DNA of 64,000 nucleotides from Coniella vitis (taxonomy: Eukaryota > Ascomycota > Sordariomycetes > Diaporthales > Schizoparmaceae), in NCBI GenBank assembly GCA_011317545.1, contig WUJK01000014.1, forward strand, positions 434,001 through 498,000. Direction: 5' to 3'. The notes under the pieces are model-generated. The model worked only from the letters and a program-made list of their open reading frames with translations. It ran no database searches and was not told the origin of the DNA. Shown piece by piece: positions 36,178-47,162 of the stretch. Numbering within the stretch: position 1 is the stretch's first letter; each line of letters opens with the position of its first letter. A program made the position numbers and the translations under genes.

Positions 36178-37192
36178 ACCGGGCGAGTATCGAATGAATA
36201 TGAGAGTTGAGATTTGGCGAAAGGCTGGAGCTGCGATGCGAAGGTCGGGGCAGAATGAGGCTGTCGCACCAAGGCGACGCGCCAGGTGTTAAGCAAAGCG
36301 GCGTCTCGAGATAAGGTGGACGTGGAAGATTGTATAATGCTATGCAATATGCGTAATGCCACTCAAAACATAGATGGGGAGGCCAAAGGATGGTACAAGC
36401 CCAAGATTGTCGCGTTGGCGCGCTCCCGTTGCAGCTGCGTATGGCGACTTGAGGATGGGAAGATGCTGGACCGCTAGGCTTGAAGCAAGGCCGCGTGTAA
36501 ATTGGCCGGCACCATGGGCCAGCAAGGTCAGAGAGCCTGGTGTAATTTGAAGAAATACTTTTGGCTAGGCCAAGTTTAGGTGAAACAGCAGGTTGCCAGC
36601 ACTAGTGTTCTTTCCTTAGCTGCACCGATGCGGCTGAGGCTAGCGTGAAAAGAGATGGAACCCACTCCTTTTGCGCCCACGCCCTGTGGGCGTGCAGCAA
36701 TACTATGGTACATCCATACTGCACTGTTGTACATGCGAGCCTGCCAGGTCTGCCCACTGGTACTGGACCCCTGAGCAACAAGCGCTCGTGAGGCAGCAGA
36801 GGCCTGAGAGGCAACAAGCAGCGCCCAAAGCCCACACAAAGCCCACCGACGGGGCCCAGACTCGCCCCAGAACAATGCTGTCATCGTCACTGCTGGTACC
36901 TGTCACAGAGGCAGCATGCCGCCCAATTGCCTTCCGTAACTGGATCCCACAGAAATCAGGGCTCCCCTCCCCCGCTTTGAAAACGCTTCTGGAGGGGTAG
37001 AAAATACCTGCTCCTCCCTCTCAATCTGCAAGCAATTCTGGGAGCTGCTGCATTCGTCCTGTCTCGTCACAGCCTCAGAGCGAATCTCCATTTCCCCCTC
37101 CCTTTCTTTCACCTGGCCCCTCCCAACCTTCTACTCACTCTCGTTTTCGCATCCCCACACCAGCTCCGTCAATCCGAGCTCCAATAGCAACC
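36178..37192. promoter_or_regulatory. Divergent promoter region, snf5 / PA2G4-like gene
   Basis: A 1-kb spacer between two outward-facing starts. The final 120 bp before the rightward ATG are strongly CT-rich, as often seen in well-expressed fungal genes, and the ATG lies in a CAACC-ATGG context. Confidence 0.5.
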
Positions 37193-38737
37193 ATGGCGAC
37201 CGAAGAGAAGGAGATCGGTGAGCTCCCCTTTCTCTCCCTGATCGCGCTACTCAACAAGTTTTGGCTGCTCCGCTGTGCCGAGAGGCTGTGAGCGACTCGG
37301 CGAACTGGTCTGATCTACGCTAGAGCTAGTCGTAGTAACGATGAGAGCTCCGTCGAAGCCAGTTGCAGCCTCGGGGATATGACAGCAGAGGAAAGAGAAG
37401 AGCATCACGTGTCATCACAAGACTAACCCGGCCTTGTAGACTACACCCTGACCAACCCTGACACGCTCACCAAGTACAAGACTGCTGCTGAGATCTCCGA
37501 GAAGGTGCTCGCTGCTGTCAAGGACCTCTGCTTCGCTGGCGAGAAGATCGTTGAGATCTGCGAGAAGGGAGACAAGCTCCTCGAGGAGGAGATCGCCAAG
37601 GTTTACCGTGGAAAGAAGGTCTCGAAGGGTAATATTGCGTCATCTTCACCATACTTCCGCTCTGGGCGTTTGTTGACAAGGGGCTTTCCTCTTCAGGTCT
37701 CGCTCACCCGACAACCGTTTCTCCCAGCTCCTATGTTACTCCCTACACCCCATTGAAGTCGGACGAGAAGGAGGCTGCCGTCGAGCTTCAGGAGGGCGAG
37801 CCCGTGAAGATCCAGCTTGGTGCGCAGATTGATGGCTTTGCCTCTATTGTTTGTGACACCATTGTCGTCGCCGCCAAGGACAAGACCCAGGATGTGATTG
37901 AGGGCCGCACCGCCGATCTCCTTCTGGCCACTTACTATGCCAACGAGCTGCTTCTGAGACTGATGCTGCCCCCTGGAGTGTTGGCTGCCGGCACCGACGA
38001 GGAAAAGGCAAAGGCCGCTGCCGCTAAGCCCAAAACGCAAGGCCAGATCAACGCTCTGATTGAGAAGGTTGCCAAGAGCTACGAGGTCAACATTGTCGAG
38101 AGCACCACCACCTGGCTCTTTGGCCGCAACGAGATTGAGGACAAGAAGAAGATTGTGCTTGCTCCTGGTGATGGCTCCAAGGGCGACGGCTTGCCTGAGA
38201 TCGGCGAGGTCTGGGGTGTTGAGATGGGCATGAGCTTGGGATCTGGCAAGGTCAAGCAGCTCGAGCAAAGGGCTACTCTCCACCGCCGTACTGCGCTGCA
38301 ACAACCCCTGAAGCGCCCTACATCCCGCAAGATTCTTAGCGAGGTGCAGAAGAAGTTCAACACGTTTCCCTTCAGCTTGCGCCAGCTGGAGGACGAGAAG
38401 GACGCTAAGGTTGGTGTCGTTGAATGTGTCCGGTCGGGCATTTTCCGCCAGTACGAGCTGGTTGGTGAGAAGGACAATTCCGCTGTTGCCAGAACCTGGA
38501 CTACCATTGGTAAGTTTTAGTAGCACTATGCCCCTCTCACAATCACAGGTGGGCTGACCCAAACTAGCTATTACCAAGAACGGTATCACCAAGGTCGGCG
38601 CACCACCTGCGTGGGACCTGACCAAGTTCAAGACGGACAAGAAGATCACCGACGAGGAGATCCTTAAGATCTTGGAGCAGCCTCTGTCCAAGAACAAGGG
38701 CAAGAAGAAGAAGAAGTCCGCCGCCACTGAGGCTTAG
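37193..38737 (+). CDS. cdb4: PA2G4/EBP1-like protein (Cdb4 type, peptidase M24 fold)
   Basis: Homologue of mammalian EBP1/PA2G4 and S. pombe curved-DNA-binding protein Cdb4: a methionine-aminopeptidase fold without protease activity, linked to ribosome biogenesis and translation. Four exons: 37193-37217, 37440-37628, 37697-38509 and 38568-38737, giving 398 aa. The introns (222, 68 and 58 bp) are all phase 1, with GTGAGC, GTAATA and GTAAGT donors. The first exon encodes only MATEEKEI plus one base; the first join gives EIDYTLTNPDTLTKYKTAAEI, a strongly conserved start. IQLGAQIDGF, VGVVECVRSG and SLRQLEDEKDAK blocks are visible. The C terminus is Lys-rich (KNKGKKKKKS), as in the family. The long first intron right after the start is a plausible site for regulatory elements. 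Confidence 0.93.
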
Positions 38738-40232
38738 CTGCATTTGCGAGGTTACCATGGCTCGCTCAAGGATGATTTCCGCCGTCTTGTGAAACCTATA
38801 TACAAGACATCCAACATCGATCCGATGCACGCAATGACATTGTCAAGGGGAATTGAAGCAAGATGGAGGTCAAAAGATACCTGGCTTGTTGCAAAACTAT
38901 CTCATAAAAAAGAAATCAAGAGCAAATCATCCTGAAATACCAAGAATCGAGCTTGAAAATCAGCGACCGTGTTTGTCATGAAATGATGTGGTGCGTTACG
39001 TGGTTATCCTCTCATCGATTGGACCAAATGTATCATGTAAGGCATCATAGTCGGAGCCCCAACAGGGTACGCCATGAAGGAATAGCTGCGGAATTGGAGG
39101 AGCAGGCCGAGTCGAGCCTTGTGGTGAGATCCAAAACATATGCCATGTTCCTGGCATCCGCGTGATGATCTAGTATCTCTGCGACAGCTTCGGCACGCTC
39201 ACATGCTTGATTTAGTAGCTCCCTTGCCGCGAAAGCAGTCAGTCAGCGCTGTGCGCCACCGCGAGAATGTCCTGGTGGTCTCCTAGCTATTTCTGTCGCG
39301 CGTCTGCCCGTCAAGCGCCTCGTTCAGAAATATAGTACAGGAGGGTCCTTTGCGTGTGGCCAAGTTGCAGTAAAAAAGCACGCAGAATCGCTATTGAATC
39401 ATTACTGCCATTTACAGGCATTCCTGAGAAGCACAAGGGCATCCACCCCGTACAAAGTACATAGTAAGTGTTCGCACCTGTATCTCTCTCGTGTCTCTGT
39501 CAAGAGTACATACATAGTACTGGTGTAATCATAAGACCACGCCGCTTCTAAGCCCTGGCGTATCTGCTGCTGATATCGCAGACTTTCATTGCTCCATTTT
39601 GATGACCGCTGATACACCACAGATCTTTGAGCCGTACATGTATATCTCTCAACAAAATTAGAGAAGAAAAACGGTCACATAGTTTCGATTGCTTTTGCTT
39701 CCTAAGCAATCGAGAAGCATCCATCCTGCTGCAGTGGATGGGATCATTTGGTTCAGCCCTAGGCGGCAGGATTAGTAGTGGCTACCCTGGCCCTGAAGAA
39801 TCCTGGGCGGCCCTGTAACTGTCTAAATGCTGACCCCCCCTGACCCCCTAACCGGTTGGCAGGAACCCTGAAAGCGCGCCCGCGAGCTTCCCGTCTCGTC
39901 TCCTGGATTTTGTACTCCCTGCCCCGAAAGACCAAAACCTCAATCCTGGGAGACGGAGAGAGGGCGCGCTCCGCGGGCACCACGACAAGAGAAACACACC
40001 AGGTGGGAATCTCTTGTCCGGGCTGGGCAGATCCTTTCTGTAAGGCGTAAGTTGTGATATGTTTTTCGAATCCACGTCAGCTCTCCCGGAAACATTGCTC
40101 ACTGCCTCCATAGATCTCCTTGCTACCCGGTCCCGCAAGAAACGCGCCAAAAGAGAAAAAGGAAAAGAGAAATCCAAGTCCGCTGCGTGTCGCAGACGAT
40201 CAGGGACGCGCTCCCAACGACAGGAGGCGGCG
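38738..40232. other. 1.5-kb spacer before rco1
   Basis: 3' flank of the PA2G4-like gene and promoter/leader of rco1, both rightward. Two copies of an ACATAGTA element occur at 39459-39519. The open frame running into rco1 from ATG 40059 may be leader or a longer N terminus. Confidence 0.45.
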
Positions 40233-43200
40233 ATGAGCCCACCGCCTACGAGGCGAACGTCGCGCTCGCGATATTCGAGTCCAGCGGTCGCAGGAGGGCG
40301 AGCAGCAGCAGGTTCGCGGAACAGCAATGGCAGGGGCGGTAATGATCGAGGTCGGGGCAAAGACAAAGACAAAGAGGACAACAAAGCGGATTCTGCTGCC
40401 ACTTCAGCGGCTCATACTCGATCCTCGTCAACTGAACGATCTCGGCGATTTATGGAGAGCTGGATCGAGCCAGAACGTGCGAGGATGCCCAGCTTCCAGG
40501 AAGATGGGCTTCTCAGGCAGGGAGTTCTGGAGACAATGGAACCGCTGGGTACCAGGCCCAAGCCTGCGATGATCAAGAAATTGACGGGTATGGGCAGGGA
40601 TGCGTCTCCAACACCTATTGCGCGTGGTGGCAAGCTGGGTGGCCGGAAGATTGTGCTCAAGAGGAAGAAGATAACCGAGGACAATGATACGCCTGGCTCT
40701 TTCCTACCGACTTCCGATCTACCCTCGAGGACTCAGTCGCCAACTCCCTCGACTGCTGTGGCTACACCTCAGCTGGGGGCATCGCCAGCGTCCACACCAG
40801 CTCCTGCAACTTTGTCCGACCCCCTGCCTCTGCAAGAGCCAGTGGCTGGCCAGCAAACTGTTTCGCCAACGCCCGCCCGGAAGCTCAAACTGGTCAATAT
40901 ACCTACCCTGGAACCGCTTTCCGAGCCAATGTCGGATCAGGCAGAGACAAATTTGGAGCACAACGACAGGCTGCCGGACAATACACCAGAACCTCGCCTC
41001 ATCTCACAATCTCGGTTGAACTCACGTAATTCACCTTCGAAACATCAGTCACTCTCCTGGGGCCCTCTTCTTCCCGCTACGGCCTCGTCCTCATCTCCGC
41101 CAAATCCCTTTTTGCCTGATGCCGTCAAGCCTTCTATTGAGGGGCTCTCTCTCCTTCCGAACCTGCCTGCGTCTCCGCGGTCTGGTCACTCGATTCCTTC
41201 TACCTACGACTCGGACGATTCATTCAAGCGCGAGTCTTCTTTGGTGTCGGTATCGCAGCTCAGTCTACCACTTAAACACATCCCAAGTGCCAGATCAACC
41301 AAGCAGCTGCCTCTTGAGTCTACTCTTGTTATAGCTGGCCCTGGCGATGAGCAGCAGCAGGCACTGGAGCACCTTCAGCTCGGGCCGCAGTACAGCGAAA
41401 GTGAGAAAGCTCGCATCATTGAGCAAAAATTTGTCATCAAGAGCGCAATCGAGTATGGCGTTGCCGAAGCCCTCAAGCACCACCAATACATTGACGCCTA
41501 TGCGCTTCGGCTGGCCTACAACCACAACCAAAACGATGCACGGTTCCTCCTTCAAACCGAGGCCGTCGCCAAGCAACTAATCACCAAGGAAGCAGCTGGC
41601 GAGTGGGCTCGGAAGATCCAACCTTACAAGATAGAAGGTTCTAAAGGCCACACAGCACTCGAATACTTTGTTCCAGAGGCCAAGACTGACAAATCGATCA
41701 TTGAGACCCACAAACCGCAGCGGGCGTCTTATGCGCATCTTGTGTCGATCGACCTGAGCGAGGTGCGGAGTCCTAAGCTCAAGCGCGCCCAGCTGCTCTT
41801 GGCCATGGCATCTGAGATTCCAATCGACAATCAGGATGGACAGAAGCATCCTCAGCAACGGGACGACAGTCAGAAGCACGGCGCAATGCAGCAGCACGTG
41901 GGTGACGGCCAGCCCTTGAAAACAGAGGTGAAGCCTGACGAGGCCGAGGCGGAGCGGGTCGCCACACCGCCCCGCAAGAGGCAGAAAATCCAGCACGATT
42001 CATTCACTGGCCGCAAGGCTGCAGCTTCAACTACGCGCACCATGGACGCCACCAGGCTCGCAGCCGCCGCATCGCCGCTGAAGGGAAGGCCCCGTGCAGG
42101 CTCAGATACTAGCGATGTTTCTTCTGCGCTGTCTTCGGTCCCCAGCGACATTTTGGAGGACTCGGACGTCGAGGCTTTCGAGGCTGCGGGGGCTGCAGAC
42201 GATACACAGCCCTTCAGGGACAGCAGCGCCCTCCAGGCTGCAAAGCCACCCGTGCAGAACAAGGCAGCCGAATCGTCGATGCAAGTGCAGACTGTTGACA
42301 GTCCAGCAGACGCTAGGCTTGTGGAAAATGGTGGGACCAGCCCAGCACCAGCGGCCTCAGCAGCAGCGCCAGCAGCAGCAGTAGCAGCACCAGCACGGAC
42401 CCAGCCAATCAGTGACGACGGCCCCAGGCGGCTTCCCGCTAGACGTGCCAGGGCCACAGTGAATCCTGAAGGCTACTATCCTCGCGACCCCTTCTCCAAC
42501 TCTCACATCTCTCAGCCTCTTCCTCATCCTCCACAACCAACCACAACTTCGCACCCCCCTACCACCACTTCCTTCACTGCCAGCGACGGCCCGCTGGACC
42601 TTATCTCGATTGACCAAAAGGCAGCCTCGCGGACCAGCTTCACCACCACGACATTGTCTCACTTCAAACAACCAACCAAGAAGAGCAAGAGAGGAATGCC
42701 CGACTTCACGCCTCAGTATCGCCTCGACGACGGTGACTCGGATGACAGGCTGCGCGCCGAGATTCGCGCCAGGACTCACGTCCTCACAACTGCGGTCAGA
42801 ACTAAGTCTTTTGTCCGCGGGGAGGCAGTGAGCGCCTTGTCGCCACCTGAGCATCCTGCATCGCCTGCGTCGTCGGCACTCTCTTCAGTCCCAGACCTTG
42901 ACGTGTCGGATGCTTTGGAGGGCGAGCTCGAGGCAGAGGTGGACACATCCCTGACCGCGCAAAAGGGTCGTCCTTCGCATGGTAATGCAAGGGCAACCCG
43001 CGCCAACAAGCGACCCTTTGACGAGGTTGAAGACGATGCGACACCCTTCTCACAGGACTTTGGTGTTGAAGCTGGACCTAGCACAGCAACGGGCTCACGC
43101 GCTGCCACTCCACGACCTGTGAAGCGACAGAAGGGAGCTCGTCGTGTCAAGCAGTCGTAAGTCTATCGTCCGCCCTTTGCCTCTGTTCTCTTTGTCCGCT

Positions 43201-45736
43201 TTCTTTCTTTGGTTTTCAAAAACAGGTCAAGGCCATTATTTAGCTACAAAGCAGCGAGACCGTCCCGGTCGCCTAATGGCTTATCGGGTTTTGCAGCGCG
43301 GATTGTCCGTGGCGGCCGAGGTCATGTGGCACCTTGAGGCTTGTTGCTTATCGCGACACATTTTCACCGCGCGGAAGAAGCTTCTTTTACACTGCAGACA
43401 ATGCTAATGGCTCTATCTACAGACCGATGAAGAACAAATCTGGAGCTTTTGCTGGCGCTGCTGCTCCTGCTCCAGGTGGCAAACGCGCCAGCCCAGGCGT
43501 GAACGGTGCTTTCAACAACCAGGTACGTTTTGCATAGATTGCTTCTGGCTTTTTTTCCTCCACTTCTCTCCTCGCCAACTCTGGTTGTCTTCGGCCCTTT
43601 ACAAAGGTTCTGGTCAAGTTGTTTTATCAACGCGGCTGGTTGTGGGCTCAGCCCATCGGACTCTGACGCCAAACAAGTTTTGTGTTTGAGCATCCTGGGC
43701 AAAGGCTCCCTAACCCGACATAGCCGACTCTTACTAAGGATGTGCGCGACTCCACCCTGTCGGTGACTGGATACAGCACAACGCCTCCCTTCCCCTGGTG
43801 TCTCACAAGCGCATCTGATCATTTGTGCTCGAGGCTGATGTACGATGGACTGACGCGACGTGCTCTTTTAGGAGGAGAATGACGACTTTTGCTCCTTTTG
43901 CGGTGGCAACGGCAATCTCGTATGCTGCGATGGCTGCAACAAGGCTTTTCATTACATGGACCACACCCCAGTCGTTGATCCCAATGAGGACGCGGCTTGG
44001 TATTGCTGGGAGTGCATGGTCAAGCGGGATCCGAGCCTTGTGGGTGAACACAAGGGGCCTTTTGGCAGTTTGATGACGAATCTCGACAAAAAGCATGCCA
44101 AGGCCTTTGCCCTGCCCAAGAAGATTCGAGAATACTTTGAGGGCGTTCGTACCGGTGTGGATGGCGAATACGAGGAGTTTGTTCCCCCCGTCAAGGGAAA
44201 GTAAGTTTGACTGGCCTCAATCACCCAGGGAGTCATCATCTATGGTTGCGCATTGGCCGCAGCCGAGCTGATGTTCTTTCTGGTCTTGCTCTTTGCCACA
44301 CGGAAGCTGACAGCACGCTGCAGGAAAAAGGAAAAGAGCGAAGAGAAGGAGTTTGACTACTACCAAATCACAGACAAGGACGACCTTCCCGTCTTGTGCC
44401 ATGCTTGCGGACGACCTTCACAGGATAAGCGAACAATCATACCCTGCAGCATTTGTGGTTTGTGGTGGCATGCAGATTGCCTGGACCCACCAAAGGCCCA
44501 TCCGCCGAATCACCGCAACTTTGTCTGTCCTTGTCACGTCGACCAGCTGCTTCTCCAGGTGCCTAGCCAACTGGGACCAGCCCACAAGTTTCGCAAGGTC
44601 AAAGGCCCTTCAGACATAGCGTACGCCTTTCGGCGCGGTAACGTCAACAACGGCTGGATCGAAATTGAAGACGACCCGGACGAGAGCGATGGGCCTGTTG
44701 GGCCTATCGGCATGCCAGATCCTGCAAGCTGGGGTAGATTGTATCGCCTGCAAGCCACCGGTGTTAGAGATGACTTCATCACCAAGTAAGTTGGCGATTG
44801 AGGCCCTGCGTCGTGGAGTAGTCATCCATCGTCCACATGAAACATGGTACTGACTTTTGATCTTGCAGAATCAGTGGCGGCAAACGTCCTCGCAAAACCG
44901 CCCCCCCACCCAAGCAATTAAGTCGCAGCACTGTTGCATCTCGGACAAGTGTGCCGACTCAAGCCGACCTACCGTTCCTTGACTATGCAGACGATGCAGA
45001 AGAGCGATATGAAGCTGCGCTTAGCATCCTGTCCTTTTCTCGAGATATCCGCAATGAGCAGAGCACTCTCGCAGCGGCAAGCCCTTCTACGGCCCTCGAA
45101 GAAACCAAGACAAGTCCTGCTCTACCCGTCTCAAGCATGGAAATTGAGACTGCCAGCATCACTGAGCTCACGGAACTCGAGAAGAAATTGAAGCAAATCC
45201 AGGACATGATCAAGGTTGAACGGGCCAAACGCCGGGGTGATGACATGACCAAACCTAGCCTCACTACCCGACTCAAGAAGACTCGATACAGCACCCGTTG
45301 CAGGGAGCTGAGCGATGGGGCAACGAACGGTCAGCAAAACAACCAAGCCAGTGCCGACTCGCAGTCGTGTAAGGTTGCCGACAAGGTTGATCAGTCAAAG
45401 CAGGATGGCCAGGATGGCCAGGATGGCCTTGACGCCACCGTCCCGTCAACCTCAATAACCATCACAACTGCCCAACTTGATCACGCCGAGGAAGCAGCCC
45501 CCACCCAAGATGGACGTCTCAGCAAGGACACTATATCTGTCGCTGCTGATAAAGCTTCTGCCACTGACACAGGTGGAAAAGCATTACCGCACGAGACTAT
45601 ATTTGCAGCCGCAGATGCAGTCCACAAAGAGACGGAAGCTGAAATCGATTGCGTTACAGCAAGTGTGGTCAGCGAGATTATCGATCATGCTGTCGAGGCA
45701 GCAGCCACTACAGCCAACACAGACCTGCACGCATAG
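40233..45736 (+). CDS. rco1: Rco1-like double PHD-finger protein (Rpd3S/Clr6-type deacetylase complex)
   Basis: Rco1 homologues recruit the Rpd3S histone deacetylase complex to transcribed chromatin. Five exons: 40233-43156, 43423-43522, 43872-44200, 44324-44785 and 44869-45736, giving 1560 aa from ATG 40233. An in-frame ATG at 40059 would add 58 residues. Donors are GTAAGT or GTACGT, acceptors (C/T)AG, with phases 2, 0, 2 and 2. The first thousand residues are mostly disordered, with a folded-looking stretch near 395-520. PHD1 starts at CSFC (C1015, C1018) and ends WYCWEC (C1053, C1056). PHD2 follows in exon 4: CHAC...CSICGLWWHADC...FVCPCH. A coiled-coil-like segment (ELEKKLKQIQDMIKVERAK) lies in exon 5. 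PHD1 has Asp at 1038 where a zinc-ligand Cys is expected. Confidence 0.85.
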
Positions 45737-47162
45737 AGTTGTACAGTCTGCTGAAGGCTCTACAACTCGTTGATTGGAAAGTGCTCGTCGACCATTTCCT
45801 TTTCCATATCCTTTGATTACTACCGCCGAGCAATCTGCTTGTTAGCTGCTCCTATAGCCGCATTCACTGCTGTACACCTCGAAGCCATATCAAAAGTGTG
45901 CTGGAAATGGTTCCTCGCATAGAGAACTCGATTCTGAGTGAATAAGAGCGTCCATCTCTCAAAAGTCTCGACTGGATGAATTGCAAACGGGACAGAAAAG
46001 TTAGACCTGAAATTGGGAACATGGAGGAGGGATCAAAAGAACAAATGAACCAATCATAGGGAAATTTTCGAAGTCTGCAAACATCTGTTTCACCACCTAC
46101 CTACCTACCTACCCGCCTACCTCTCCTCCAGCTAAACGATCAAGGTGATTAAGGTAGCAGATAATGAAGGTTGAGGGGGGGGGGGGGGTAAGAAGGCAAA
46201 CATCGCATGGTTATCATCTTTTCATCACACGAAGGGTGGGGGATGGAAAACCGATTTCTTCTTTCTCTAGGATACCTCTTACCCTAGGTATCTTCCAACC
46301 TTGGATCTAAAGTACATGATTACATAGTCATCACCATGGAATAGAGGTTGCAGACCGTAGTCAATGAGATGATGAGTATATCCTGCGGGTCCTTTTTTTT
46401 TGGTGTTCTTTTGCTACTGCTATTGATTATATTGAAACACCTTCTTGATACATGAAAATTCGTGATCAACAGACTAAAAAGATAGGCTCATAATGGATGT
46501 TTGCTAGGATCAATTCTTTATTGCAATAAGTCTGCTCACCCACTTACTTATCTACCCTTTGATTCATATTAACCTTTCCTAATAAGATACTAGTAGATAT
46601 AGAGATGCAAGGCAGGATATATTTCCCAAATATCAGTATCTAATCTAGTGAATAGGGGGTATATAAGTCCGTGAACCATTACATATACAAATATACACTA
46701 CTTGCCCCCCTCAAAAGAAAAGGAATTCTAAGGTAATAACATAACCTATACCAAAAGAGAACAAATAAACGATTTCAAAAAGAAGCAAGCAAGTAAAAAT
46801 TTGAACTGACAGACAAGACAAGACAAAACATGGAAAGGGGAAAAGGGAAAGGAGGGAAATAAAAGGCTACCCATTGCGCTAAACGCCAATGCTCACTGTG
46901 CTCGAGTCACTCTCCACTTCTTCCCACTCTGCCTTTCTTTGTTCCTAAAGCAGCCACTCATTGATGTGATTCCTTCTCCCAGCTCTCGATAGCTCCAATT
47001 CTCCTAGAAGTCATTGCGAGGCAAAGCTTCCATCTTGGCGGCAGTTGAGAATCCACATGCGACCTGTGGCGGAGTTTCAAGCTGCACAGGTCTGGGTAAT
47101 GGAATTAGGCAGCTGTATTCTCTTCTTCCCACCTACTCTGCAGCCATCACCACTTCTCCTAT
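45737..47162. other. 1.4-kb AT-rich convergent spacer
   Basis: 3' flanks of rco1 (+) and vps18 (-). It contains a CTAC repeat near 46099-46122 and G14 at 46175-46188, and is clearly richer in A and T than the flanking genes. No gene or RNA recognised. Confidence 0.55.
46175..46188. repeat. G14 homopolymer
   Basis: Fourteen consecutive G on the plus strand in the rco1/vps18 spacer. Confidence 0.9.
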
